Shown here piece by piece: positions 24,571-34,879 of a stretch of 64,000 bases of DNA (position 1 is the first letter of the stretch; each line of letters starts with the position of its first letter). The position numbers and the translations under genes were made by a program. Under the pieces are notes generated by a model that was given only the letters and a program-made list of their open reading frames with translations, made no database searches and was not told the DNA's origin. The stretch lies in assembly GCF_024139115.2 (NCBI RefSeq), contig NW_026943327.1, positions 1,053,890 to 1,117,889 of the forward strand, written 5' to 3'. The DNA comes from Armigeres subalbatus. Lineage: Eukaryota; Arthropoda; Insecta; Diptera; Culicidae.

Positions 24571-25694
24571 TCCTCCTTCCTAAAATTTCTAGGAAGAACT
24601 TTCGGAGGAACTTCTGAAGGATTTTCCGAAGGAATTCCATGAGGAACTTCCGCAGGAATTCCTGAAGGAACTTTCGGAGGAATTCTCCGAGGTATTTCCA
24701 AAGGAAATCCCGCAGAAAGTTCCGAAGGAATTCTACCGGTGAAATTCCTGGAGAAACTTCCAGAAGATTTTCTGGAAAAACTTTCGCAGGAACTCCCGGA
24801 GGAATTCCTGGAAATATTTCCGCTGGAATTCCAGGAGGAACTACCGAGGTAATTCTGGAGGAATTTTCTGGATGAACCACCGTCGAAATTTTTGGAGATA
24901 TTTACGGAGGAATTCCTGGAGAATCTTGGAACTTCTGGAGGAATTCCTAAAATAACTTTCGGTGGATTCCTAGGAGGAACTACTGAAGTAATTCTTGAAG
25001 GAACTTCCGGAGGAGTTCCTGGAAAAATTTATGAAGGGAATCCTGAAGGAAATTCAGGAGGATTTTCCTGGAGGAACTACCGGTGGAATTCCTGGAGAAT
25101 CTTCCGGAAGAATTTCTGGAGAAACTTTCGGAGCAATTCTTGGAGGAACTTCCACAGGAACTGTTGTAGGAATTTCCGGGGGAATTCCTGGAATAATTTT
25201 CGCAGGAATTCCAGGAATAACTTTCGCAGAAAATCCAGGAGGTACTACCGGAGAAATTCCTGGAGGAACTTCTGAAAGCATTCCTGGAGGATCTTCCGCA
25301 GGATTGCCTTGAGAAACTTCCGAAGGAATTGCCGGAGAAACTTTCGGAGGAATTCTTGAAGGAACTTCCAGAGGAATGTTTGGAGGAAGTTCCGCAGGAA
25401 CTTCTTGAGAAACTTCCGGAAAAATTCCTGGAGGAGCTTCCGGAGGAATTCCTGGAGAAACTTCCGGAGGAATTCCTGGAGAAACTACAGGAGGAATTCC
25501 TGGAAGAACATACGGGAGAATTCCTGGAGGAACTTCCGGAGGAGTTCCTGGATGAACTTCCGGAGAATTCCGGAAGAATTCCTGGACTACTTTCCGGAAG
25601 AACCCCTGGAGGAACTTCCGGAGGAATTTCTAGAGGAACTTCTGGAAATTCCAGAAGGAACTTCCTGAGAAATACCTCGAGGAAGTTCATCACT
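24571..25694 (+). repeat. 24-bp minisatellite, forward orientation arm
   Basis: From about 24580 the strand sense flips to GGAGGAATTCCTGGAGGAAC. The most regular stretch (25400-25560) shows consecutive CTTCCGGAGGAA/TTCCTGGAGAAA units at exactly 24 bp. A GCC-rich patch (CACCGCCGTGCCGCCGCC, 25701-25718) closes the arm. Confidence 0.9.
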
Positions 25695-25959
25695 AGCGAA
25701 ACACCGCCGTGCCGCCGCCGATGAAATACGATACATAAATAATAATTATAGATGTATTGAATAAAATGTATAAAATATATTCCGTAGACCCCTGATAATT
25801 TGAACGGAATCTAATTCATAGTAACGGGGTTCATTTTTTGCTCTTTTATTTTGATTCTGCGTTCCGTTTCACGATTCTTTTCTCCAACCCACGAACTACA
25901 GAGCACTTTTTGATTTGAATGAAGTTCAAAGCAACGGAGTTCAAATTAAAATGTGTTCA

Positions 25960-27250
25960 AATTAAAAACAGTAATAAAATAAATAAAAGACAAAGCCCAA
26001 AAATAAAAAATTCAAAATTCAAAACTTTGAACTAGAAATAAGAAAAAAATAAAAGTTAATAAATAAAAAAATTAAAATAAAAACTTAAAATAAAAAAAAT
26101 TATAAGTTAAAAATAAAAAAAAATTAAAATTAAAATTAATTATTAAAAACTAAAATTTAGAAATAAAAAATAAGAAATAAAAAATTAAAACTTAAAATTA
26201 GAAATTAAAAATTAAAAATTAAAAAATAAAATAAGAATTCAAATTCAAAATTAAATTAAAAATTTTAAATTAAAAATGAAGAATTGGAAATTGGAAATTA
26301 AAAATGGAAAATTTAATAAAAAATGAAGAAAAATAAAAAATAAGAAAAAAATTATCAATTAAAAACTAAAATTAAAAAAAACAAAATAAAAAAAATTAAA
26401 ATTAAAATTTGAAATGAAAAATTAAAATTAAAATTAAAAATTAAAAATTAAAAATGAAAAATTAAAAACAATAATATAAGTTAAAAAAAATAAAAATTAA
26501 AAAAAATTAAAAAATTATAAATTAAAAACTTAAAATTAGAGATTAAAAATTAAAAATAGAATCTATATAATAAAAATGAGTTGAGATTTGCTTCCTGACT
26601 ATTTAACTTGCGGACGGGTTGACCAATTTGCCAGATTTTTTCCCTTATCAATTTGTTTTGGGATCCGCAAGGTTTGTAAATACAAAAAGTTGCGAATTTA
26701 ACGGGGAAATGTAAAAAATCATTAAAATACAATTTGATCTAGAGTGCGGTGCTGCAAATAGTTCATTGTGACATTTGTAACCCCCGGCAAAGCACCCAAG
26801 AAACCCACTTTCGCTAGTTAAAATGAAATTAAAAATAAAATTTAAAATAAAATAAAAATAAAAATTAAAAATCAAATTAAAAATTAAAAATTAAAAATTA
26901 AAATTAAAAATTAAAAATTAAAGGTTAAAAATAATAAAATAAAAGTAAAATAAAAAATTAAAATTGAAAATTGAATAAATAATTAAAAGCTAAAAATAAA
27001 AAATCATAAATTAACAATTAAAAATTAAAAATCTTAAGTTTAAATTATAAACTAAAATAAAAAATTAAAATTAAGAATAAAAAATAAAAAATAAAATTAA
27101 AATAAAAAATTAAAAATTTATAATTTGAAAATAAAAATCAAAAATTGAAATTAAAAATTTTAAAATTAAAGATTGAAAACTAAAACCAAAATTTAAAAAT
27201 TAGAAATTAAGAATAAATATTATTTTGAAATTTTAAAAATTTTGAATTTT
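25960..27250. repeat. A-rich simple-sequence domain, (AAAATTAAAAAT)n
   Basis: About 1.3 kb consists almost only of AAATTAAAA and AAATAAAA words on the plus strand. It is interrupted by a roughly 240-bp normal island (26575-26818), which has no recognisable content. It is non-coding. Confidence 0.9.
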
Positions 27251-27378
27251 AAGTTTTTGTCAAATTTCTAAGCTATTTTTTTTTCTTAAAACAGATATAC
27301 ATTTATGGGCAGTAGCCCTGCGCTTTGGGAATTGATTATTAATAGCATAAACAGCCCTGGGATCTCTTACGTGCATCA

Positions 27379-27730
27379 CTACCGAATAATTCCACTCGCA
27401 GTAAGATCACTTGTGTATTTTTTCAGAAAGATTTCCTTTAGCATAACTTTACCACTTTGCTGGTTTTCCGTTTCCGTTTTCCGCGTTTTCCGATTCCAAA
27501 TTGAGCCCTGAAAATGTCATTCATAAATGTGCACCGCCACCGGCTGGGTAGAGATCAAAATTGAATGGAGAACTTACCTGCCGTTTTTTTTGTTTCTCTT
27601 CTAACGATCGTCCCACTTCAACTGGAAGGTTCGATGCGGAACGCCAACATGATTTGCCGGCAACCTCTTTCGTTTGTCCAATCGGTGTCCTCTTTTCGTC
27701 CGATCTGTAACCAAAATATTTTTTCATCAT
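27379..27730 (-). CDS. Candidate small spliced gene, 93-residue basic protein, function unknown
   Basis: On the minus strand an open frame starts at ATG 27730 (MMKKYFGYRSDEKRT) and runs in phase to a strong donor CGGCAG|GTAAGT. The intron occupies 27577-27508 (70 bp, ending ATTTTCAG). The frame continues in phase 0 as GSIWNRKTRKTETENQQSGK and stops at 27379, giving 51 + 42 codons. The product is rich in Lys and Arg, with no signal peptide, membrane segment or recognised domain. Another canonical intron pattern lies upstream (donor AATCAG|GTAAGT at 27780, acceptor GGTTACAG at 27705, 76 bp). If that intron is used, the start ATG is removed, so the exons could instead be untranslated. I cannot name the gene. 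The mosquito-like intron lengths and splice sites are the main support. Confidence 0.4.
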
Positions 27731-27780
27731 TGGTTTCACAATTTCATCCGGTCGTTTTGTTTATAATAAATTACACTTAC
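27705..27780 (-). other. Candidate 76-bp intron
   Basis: Donor GTAAGTG (minus strand, 27780) and acceptor TTTTGGTTACAG (27705) delimit it. It would join an upstream exon (ending ATAAATCAG) to the 127-bp exon 27704-27578. Confidence 0.4.
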
Positions 27781-28629
27781 CTGATTTATTTGATGTTTAT
27801 TTTCTCGCACCAAAACGTTAATTCCGCTCTACTGTAGTAGCGGGTTATTGCTGCCACTCGCAAAGATTAATAGAATTGTTTTTAGAAGTCACTCGCGGAG
27901 CAAATTGCCAACAAACGCCATCAAACAAAATGTCGGCCAACTGCGGACGGGTGTTCGATTTGTTTGCATTGCAGTGATTTTAGGTAATATTACAATGATT
28001 ATGTAAATATATGCAACTTTCAGGGTAATATTTCGCTTTATTTTGAACGAACATGATGTGCCGTATTTCGAATGCAATCTCGTGCAAGAGAAGTTTTGCT
28101 ATTTTACGTTCAATTGACGTGAGTTTGAAAACAGTTTCTCCGATTAGATTTTACGCTGAGTTATGTAGTAAAGCGCGGATATGACGTGAAAATACACAAA
28201 ATCTGTTTTTACGTTGAATTTGAGGGTACGTGATGAGAAGTCACGTCGCGGCATATTAATATTTTTTTTGCTGTGAAATGTTAACGCAATCTGTCCATGC
28301 CGAACCAAGAAATTAAATTTATTCGCGTTATGAATATTCTTTTCCATTATGCACTGTAGGACCGTCCAGACGTTGGGAGAAGCAAAGCTCTAAAATTTTG
28401 AGTCTGGCATGTATAGTGCAAAGAAACACCACCCGGTGAAAGCAACGTTTCAAAGACACTTTTTGCCTTTCTCGTATACAAAGTATACGTAAAGCAAAGG
28501 CTATATGTTCGCTCCAAAAACGAACTTTTTATAGGAGTCCCGGAGACCCATAGTGTTATATACCGATCGACTCAGCTCGATGAATTGAGGTGATGTCTGT
28601 TTGTGCATGTGTGTGTATGTGTGTGTGTA

Positions 28630-29860
28630 TTTTTTTTTTTTTTTTTTTTCTTCCTAAACAATGGAGGGGGAATCTGCTCAACAGACATCCTGGGTTGACC
28701 AGGAAGTGCTGGGTTAGGGGCCACCTCCAATAAGGGAGGCAGGACTGCATCCCCGACCAGCTAAACCGTTTCCATTGCCGCCAAGCCCATCGTCCCTTCG
28801 GTACAACCAGAAAGTAATGCTTCAAAGGGGGGCCAGTGCATAACGCACCCTCGAGGTTAGCTGCGTGTCCTTGCAGCATCGAACATCGTGACTCGCTTTT
28901 TTAGAACTACACCCTGGTCTCGGCCCCGCGCATTGCCGGCTATCCAGGTGGCCTTTCCACGCCCTATGTCTCGGAAGGTGGGCAGGGTCGACTTCGCGCC
29001 TGCTTCCCGCTGCACGACTGGTATCAAGAATGATGATGCCGCGTGCACCCCAAACTGACCTTTCGGCGATAGGGCCTATTCGCCAGCACACAGAGGGACT
29101 TGCCGACGCGGTGACTACGCCTGCCCCAGCCTTGACGAGGACCCTTTTCCGTCCTCGGGCTCGGAACCCGCCCGGTTGACCAACGCCGCGAAAGCGACGA
29201 TACCATGTTGTTCTTCACGCGGCCACTTGTTCGATAAAAGGATCGAGTTCGACCACAGGGCACCGGTATGACCCATGATGCCGACTCCGAACCCTTGGAC
29301 CACCTTCTTATTTGCGCCTGAACTAGCCATTCCTCGAGTCCACGCGCCACCTTCTGTGTAGTTCCGAGACGATTTGGACGATAGCCGATAAAACGGCGTT
29401 CCAGCCAACTTCATCTTTACACATCCTCCGGACTAGGTTGTCCGGTAGTGTCCAGACCACATGTGGCAAGCATGTGGTCACGCATTGTGCGAAAACGCGG
29501 GCACACGAACAACACGTGTTCCGCCGTTTCCTCTAAACCATCGCACACCGGACACTCGGGCGAGGCCGAGTGTCCGAACCGGTGTAGGTACTGTCTGAAG
29601 CAACCATGGCCTGTAAGGACCTGGGTCAGGTGGAAAGTGATTTCCCCATGGCGCCTCTTGACCCACGTACCTATCTCCGGTATCAACCTATGTGTCCATC
29701 TACCCTTAGTGGAACTGTCCCACGCACGCTGCCATTTGACCATTGAGGCCAACCTGACAGTCCTGCGGATGCCTCTCGTGCCGCGCATTTCAAAGCACTC
29801 TATGTCTTCACCGATAACGATGTCAATAGGCATCATACCGGTGATGACGCAGAGTGCATC
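28630..29860 (-). mobile_element. 5'-truncated R1-clade LINE inserted in (GT)n
   Basis: It lies on the minus strand. The 3' poly(A) appears as T20 at 28630-28649, directly abutting the GT tract, and the 5' truncation point at about 29860 also abuts GT-rich sequence. The coding part is the ORF2 C-terminus; the remainder is a GC-rich 3' UTR of about 780 bp. Some R1-clade families (Waldo, Mino) are known to insert into (ACAY)n or (AC)n microsatellites, and this copy fits that habit. Confidence 0.8.
29417..29860 (-). pseudogene. R1-clade ORF2 C-terminal fragment
   Basis: The fragment opens with DALCVITGMMPIDIVIGEDI, the region just after the RT thumb in R1 proteins. It continues through ECFEMRGTRGIRR, WDSSTKGRWTHRLIP, HGCFRQYLHRFG and the zinc-knuckle CPVCDGLEETAEHVLFVCPR (Cys-X2-Cys...His...Cys). 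The frame breaks at 29417, and a 1-nt shift would add a further stretch ending near 29330. The RT active site lies in the missing 5' part. A close relative is at 35329-36068. The apparent N-terminal His-Thr-Ile repeats come from the microsatellite and are not part of the gene. Confidence 0.85.
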
Positions 29861-30436
29861 GTGTATGTGTGTGTGTATGTGTGTGTGTATGTGTATATGT
29901 GTGTGCAAAATATTCTCACTCATTTTTCAGGCACTTATCTTTAACGGATTTGCTCGCAACAAGTTGCATTCGACGCGGAATCTTGTCCCATTGTTTCGTA
30001 TTGAAAATTGGCGGAATCGGACTATGGGATTCAGAGTTATGACCAAAATACTTTTTTTCACCAAAAGTGCGAAGAAATTACTCACTCGAAAAAAAACGAG
30101 AAAGGCACCATCAGCGTTAGGTGGATTAATCTGGCTTTTTACTTATGGTATCTCTTGGCTTACCGGTAGGTGGCTTCGACAAACCTGTGGGTATCGAGGA
30201 TTCTTGAAACGCTTTCGTCTGCTAAAAATTCAATATAAAACATATGCAACTGTTTCCACGGAATTTTATTCTAGTCTTCTACACATTCCGCCTTGTTTGC
30301 CAATTCGTGAGAATGTTGTCCTTTGCATATTTTATAGCATAGATGGTAGCTGCCCATCGAACTTCATTATTTCACTGACAGAAACATCATTTTGGATAAT
30401 TTCATTTTATCCGCTAGCAGTGAACCAACACGGTTT

Positions 30437-30500
30437 TGCCTTTGTCGTACAACAAAGTTGTACCAGAGGGCCAGAAGACTATAATTTCACTGAACGTAAG
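30437..30500 (+). repeat. Fragment of a related repeat head
   Basis: TTTGCCTTTGTCGTACAACA followed by GTACCAGAGGG and CTATAATTTCACTG matches a variant head of the CTCGTATAC family (compare GCTATAATTTCACTCC at 42742). Confidence 0.45.
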
Positions 30501-30589
30501 ATACGCCTCCTTATTGATACGAAGAAGACACCGGTAAGCCAAGTTGTTGAGCTGGGACGAAGCTTTACTGTTACGACACGATTCCTTAA

Positions 30590-31225
30590 GTGAGTATGGG
30601 AGTAAAGGGGAATTCGGAAGTCGTGGTTATGTGGAGAAATTCATCAACCGCAACGGCATTTGTTTACTGAAAATCAGTGACAAAAAATTGTCCAGCAATA
30701 TTTCTGTCGTTTAAAAATACAAGAAAGACTTTACTGCACTGATTCTGGAGGAAGATTTGCCTCGATGTCAGATCTTCAATGCTCTCGAAATTGGGCTATT
30801 TTTTCTAGATAATCCCTACAATAACATATCTTGTGGGTCGCTCAAGCGTGGGAGGTAGTTCCAACTAACTCGATTCGAAAATCGTGGAACATGCTTTACA
30901 ATGCCCGTGAAATCGAGGATGAAGATTATGTACCATTGTCGATCTTGAGAGACACGCTGAGATGCATTGGTGTGTGGATAGCACAGAACGAAGAAATCTG
31001 AATTCAAAACGCTGAGCACTGATGAGATCATCTATGCCGGTGACGACATAATTTAGTCCATGTCAACGCAGGAAGAAGCATCACAATCTGCGAGTTTTGG
31101 AGATGACAAATATATGAATACGTGTCGGATGAAGCAGCCTTAAATGGGTTCGATCTGGTACTCAAATACGCAGAAGAGAACAGTTGTCCACTGACTACAC
31201 AGTTGCCGCTGCGTCAAATGCGCAC
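30590..31225 (+). pseudogene. pogo/Tigger-type transposase relic
   Basis: Translation in shifting frames gives FGSRGYVEKFINRNGICLLK and SDKKLSS, matching the CENP-B type helix-turn-helix of pogo/Tigger/jerky transposases. LILEEDLPRCQIFNALEIGL follows, where the family has N-A-D-E-T-G-L with the first catalytic Asp, here changed to Leu. A remnant of the LDNPYN segment (family LDNAPSHP, second Asp) is fused directly to AWEVVPTNSIRKSWNMLY, the conserved AW...I...CW segment near the C-terminus. After that come YVPLSILRDTL, LSTDEI and LNGFDLVLKYAEEN. Most of the DDE core between is deleted and several stops are present. The original gene would have cut and pasted a TA-targeting transposon. Confidence 0.7.
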
Positions 31226-31522
31226 TAATGTCATGGACATTTGTTTGGAACCCCTCCCCTCTTTGGAAAGGGGGGGGGGCTCCTATACAAATTAAACACT
31301 AATGTCTTCATAACTCGAGAAATAGTCAAGCAAATGGAACCAAATCTGGCACGTGGAGATTTTGGAAAGGAAGATATGTTTCTGTGGTGGTTCAAAACCC
31401 CTCCCCCTTCTGAAAAGGGGGTCTCCGATACATACTAAACAGAAATTTCTGTGCAACTGGAGAACTAATCAGAGAATAAATCAATTTAAGGCGAAGCGAA
31501 GTTCGTCGGGTCTGCTAGTGGT
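31226..31522 (+). mobile_element. Possible Helitron-like 3' end
   Basis: Two related blocks of about 140 bp (AACCCCTCCCC, GAAAGGGGG, CTCCTATACAAATTAAACA, TAACTCGAGAAATAG) are followed by GCGAAGCGAAGTTCGTCGGG and TCTGCTAG|T. A short hairpin followed by CTAG next to T is the usual Helitron 3' signature, and I recall this terminus as common in Aedes. No Rep/helicase is present. Superfamily assignment is tentative. Confidence 0.45.
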
Positions 31523-31709
31523 AAATAAAGCCCATAGTTAATTGCTAAAATTTTAGCGAATAGAAGTCTGACGCTTCCCATGCGTGATGCAGCATGATGT
31601 TTGGTAAACCTATTGTTAATTGCCTACATTTTGGCGTGAAAAGCTTTCTTTGATGCTTTCAATGTTGTAGTTTGAGAGCGAATCTCGGATAAATATTGTA
31701 TAGATTCAA

Positions 31710-33390
31710 TTCATTCTTCGTTTTAGGGCAGCATTGACTATGTCCAAGGGCTTGACGACCCCTCCCCAGGCCATCTGCGAGTTGTGGCGCGTGCCTAGGA
31801 TGTGGTGGGGTTTGACAGTGGACCCTGTTAAACCTCTATAAAAAGCTGTATGTATCCGCAAGTAGGCTCCGCCAAAGCGCACAAGCCCAAGTCCTGGTGT
31901 TAGGTGGGACACTAAACAGCCCTGACACGATGGCCTTCCAACGAGACAGAAGATTTGCACAGGTCCAATAAGCCGCCTTTAAAAACAACCATTAAGAACG
32001 ACATAGAAGATAATATCGGCAACGACCTAGGCGACGATTAAAGGATCACGATTGGAAGCTTTGTAAAAAGGGCAATAAGCTGGATTGAAGCAACAACCGC
32101 GCAATCTCATTGCTGAACGCCGCCTACAAGGTTCTCTCCCAAATTTTATGCCGCCGACTAACACCAATTGCAAGAGAGTTCGTGGGGCAGTGCCAGGCGG
32201 GATTTATGGGTGAACGCTCTACCACAGACCAGGTGTTCGCCATACGTCAGGTATTGCAGAAATGCCGCGAATGCGTGCCCACACATCATCTATTTATCGA
32301 CTTCAAAGCCGCATATGATACAATCGATCGGGACCAGCTATGGCAGCTAATGCACGAAAACGGATTTCCAGATAAACTGATACGGTTGATCAAGGCGACG
32401 ATGGATCAGGTGATGTGCGTAGTTCGAGTTTCAGGGGCATTCTCGAGTCCCTTCGAAGCGTGTTCGTCTTTCGTGTCTGCTATTCAACATCGCTTTGAAG
32501 GGAGTAATAAGAAGGGGGTAGATTGACACGATTGGTACAATTTTCACGAAGGCCGTCCAGTTATTTGGTTTCGCCGACGACATTGATGTTATGGCACGTA
32601 ACTTTGAGAGGATGGATGAAGCCTACATCAGACTGAAAAGCGAAGCTAAACGGATTGGACTAGTCATCAACACGTCGAAGACGAAGTACATGATAGGAAG
32701 AGGCTCAAGGGAGTCAATGTAAGCCACCCACCACGAGTTTCTATCGGTGGTGACGAAATCAAGGTGGTTGAAGAATTCGTGTACTTGGGCTCACTGGTGA
32801 CCGCCGATAAGGATACCAGCAGAGAAATTCAAAGACGCATAGTGGCTGGAAATCGTACGTACTTTGGATTCCGCAAGACGCTCCGATCGAATAGAGTTCG
32901 CCTCCGTACCAAACTGACTATCTACAAAACGCTTATTAGACCGGTAGTTCTCTACGGACACGAGACCTGGACGATGATCGTAAAGGATCAACGCGCACTG
33001 GAAGTTTTCGAAAGGAAAGTGTTGCGTACCATCTATGGTGGGGTGCAGATGGCGGACGGTACGTGGAGGAGGCGAATGAACCACGAGTTGCATCAGCTGT
33101 TGGGAGAACCATCCATCGTTCACACCGCGAAAATCGGAAGACTGTGGTGGGCCGGGAACGTAGCCAGAATGTCTGACAGTAATCCGGTGAAAATGGTTCT
33201 CGACAACGATCCGACGGGAACAAGAAGGCGAGGTGCACAGCGGGCAAGGTGGATCGATCAGGTGGAGGACGATTTGCGGACCCTCCGCAGACTGCGTGGT
33301 TGGCGAAGTGCAGTCATGGACCGAGCGGAATGGAGAAGACTTTTATGTGCAGCACAGGCCACTCCGGCCTTAGTCTGGTAATAAATAAAT
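31710..33390 (+). pseudogene. RTE-like non-LTR retrotransposon, endonuclease deleted, RT broken
   Basis: 31710-32040 looks like the 5' UTR, since its GC-rich text contains no domain. The RT begins abruptly near 32060 (KKGNKLD, ...NRAISLLNAAYKVLSQILCR), so the endonuclease is missing. QAGFMGERSTTDQVFAIRQV and HLFIDFKAAYDTIDRDQLW (motif A Asp) are clear, and a frameshift near 32450 destroys the VRQGD region. FGFADDIDVMARNFE (motif C, ADD) follows in another frame with INTSKTKYM. The 205-codon frame at 32764-33381 gives the C-terminal part: EEFVYLGSLVTADKD, RPVVLYGHETWT, RRMNHELHQL, RWIDQVEDDL. Relatives lie at 34880-35328 (5' end), 37676-38260, 52930-53560 and 56108-56337. The clade is RTE-like by motifs; the family is not named. 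Confidence 0.8.
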
Positions 33391-33427
33391 AAATTCAATT
33401 CATTCTATAACATGTGCGTGCGCATTA

Positions 33428-33500
33428 GGGTCCTTTCACAAATTATGTAACGCTGAAAGAGGAGGGAGGGGGTCAAGCCGAGCGTTACGATCCATACAAA
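33428..33500. repeat. Short interspersed motif around GTAACG and GGGAGGGGG
   Basis: GGGTCCTTTCACAAATTATG followed by TAACGCTGAAAG and GGAGGGAGGGGG resembles 13014-13075. It is common-looking mosquito intergenic sequence and non-coding. Confidence 0.4.
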
Positions 33501-33507
33501 AAAAAAA

Positions 33508-33660
33508 TAACAGCAGCTCTCCGTGGTGCGTGTGTTTGCCCCGGAGATCTGGCAAAAAAGTGGACGAGTCATGCGGTTTGCTGCTCGCCAATTGACACGT
33601 TGAGTTGTTCATGTATAATGTACACGCTGAAAGCAATATACTCAAACCCCACATTCCCCT
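33508..33660 (+). repeat. Left direct repeat bordering the 51-bp satellite
   Basis: About 150 bp (ACAGCAGCTCTCCGTGGTGC ... GCTGCTCGCCAATTGACACG ... ATACTCAAACCCCAC) recurs in the same orientation at 34594-34748, one copy on each side of the satellite array. Confidence 0.8.
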
Positions 33661-33734
33661 TTTTCTCTCATAAAAAAGGCAAAATATCTACTAGCATAGG
33701 AAGCAGGTTTTGTAGACCCGTTTTGTGATTTTTC

Positions 33735-34465
33735 AAACTATAATTCATTTTCCAGCGGTCTTCAAGACACGCTCTGTGATTTTCCAATCTACAATCCGTT
33801 TTTCAGCGGTCTTCCAGGCGCGCTTTGTGATTTTCTAAATCACATTTCGTTTTCCAGCGGTCGTCCCTACGCGCTTTGTGATTATCCGAATCACAGTCCG
33901 TTTTCCAGCGGTCGTCCCTACGCGCTTTGTGATTTTCCAAACCCCAACCCGTTTTCCAGTAGCCTTTTTTCAAATCACATTCCGTTCTCCAGCGGTCTTC
34001 CACACACTTTTTTGTGATTGTCCAAAACACAATCCATTCTCCAGCGGTCTTCCAGGCGCGCTTTGTGATTTTCCAAATCACAATCCGTTTTCTAGTGGTC
34101 GTTCCGACGCGCTATGTAATTTTCCAAACCACAACCCGTTTACCAGCGGTCTTCCACACACTTTTTTTTTTGTGATTGTCCACTGCACAATCCATTCTCC
34201 AGCGGTCTTCCAGTCGCGCTTTGTGATTTTCCAAATCACAATCCGTGTTTCAACGGCCGTCCTGAAACACTTTATGATTTTTAAACCACAATCCATTTTC
34301 AAGCGGTTTTCCAGACACGCTGTGATTTTCCAAACCACAATCCGTTTTTCAGGGTCTTCCTGATGCGCTTTGTGATTTTCTAAAAGACAATTCAATTTCC
34401 AGCGGTCTTCCAGGCACACTTTCCACCACAAACCGTTTTTCAGCGGTATTCTAGACGCGCTTTGT
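33735..34465. repeat. 51-bp tandem repeat array, about 14 units
   Basis: The unit reads CAGCGGTCTTCCAGACGCGC, TTTGTGATTTTCCAAA, CCACAATCCGTTTTC. Adjacent units at 33855 and 33906 are exactly 51 bp apart. As 51 is a multiple of three, both strands hold long 17-residue-periodic frames (plus: ...RFPAV..., minus: ...NHKARRDDRWKT...). Units diverge by 10-25% and some carry indels that break the frames, so coding is unlikely but not excluded. Confidence 0.9.
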
Positions 34466-34593
34466 GGTAATACAAACCACCTTGCAAAACATTTTAATAA
34501 TTAGCACATTAATCCTTTGAATTCAACTCACCTTTTGAAATCAGGCAGGATTGCCAAAATGTGTGGCTCAAATTGTCGGAGCAAAATGGCTAT

Positions 34594-34748
34594 GACAGCA
34601 GCTCTCCGTGGGTGCGTGTGTACGCCACGAAGATCTGACAAAGAAGTGGACGAGTCATGGCTTGCTGCTCGCCAATTGTCACGTTAAGTTGTTAATGTAT
34701 AATGGTATAATCGCACTCTGGAAGTATTATACTCAAACCCACAAATCT
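34594..34748 (+). repeat. Right direct repeat bordering the 51-bp satellite
   Basis: It matches 33508-33660 in the same orientation (GACAGCAGCTCTCCGTGGGT, GTGGACGAGTCATGGC, TGCTGCTCGCCAATTGTCAC) with small indels. Confidence 0.8.
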
Positions 34749-34879
34749 CCATTTTAATATTATCTATTTTTGGCGTTTCTTAATAGTTATGAAATAAAAA
34801 AGTGATCATCTACGTTTTATGCTCCATCGAATGCAACCTATTGCAAGCGAATATTTTAAGGATTACTATATGGCATGGC

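Larger units (their letters stand above)
28461..30140 (+). repeat. Interspersed repeat (CTCGTATAC family), split by a LINE
   Basis: The head (TTTTTGCCTTTCTCGTATAC) to the GT tract lies at 28461-28629. The GT tract resumes at 29861 and the tail (CGAGAAAGGCACCATCAGCG, then TAGGTGGATTAATCTGG) ends at about 30140. The 1.23 kb between is an R1-clade LINE on the opposite strand. Confidence 0.85.

Noticed and set aside
23373..25724. Long frames, up to 237 codons on the minus strand, resembling Ser-rich or Pro-rich proteins
   Set aside because: Same repeat effect. Indels change frame every few hundred bases and all six frames are partly open.
28556..29414. Overlapping minus-strand frames of 63-108 codons
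   Set aside because: They lie in the GC-rich 3' UTR of the R1-clade element; no motif, and mutually overlapping frames.
29448..30593. A 381-codon plus-strand frame
   Set aside because: It runs antisense through the R1-clade ORF2, across the microsatellite and into repeat sequence. The true coding strand of the first part is minus, and the rest has no domain.
33803..34431. Both-strand frames in the 51-bp array as a repeat protein
   Set aside because: Period divisible by three explains them; units contain frame-breaking indels. Kept only as a note in the satellite entry.
33508..34748. The 150-bp direct repeats as LTRs of a retrovirus-like element
   Set aside because: They do not start TG and end CA, and between them is only the 51-bp satellite and AT-rich text, with no primer-binding site or pol frame.
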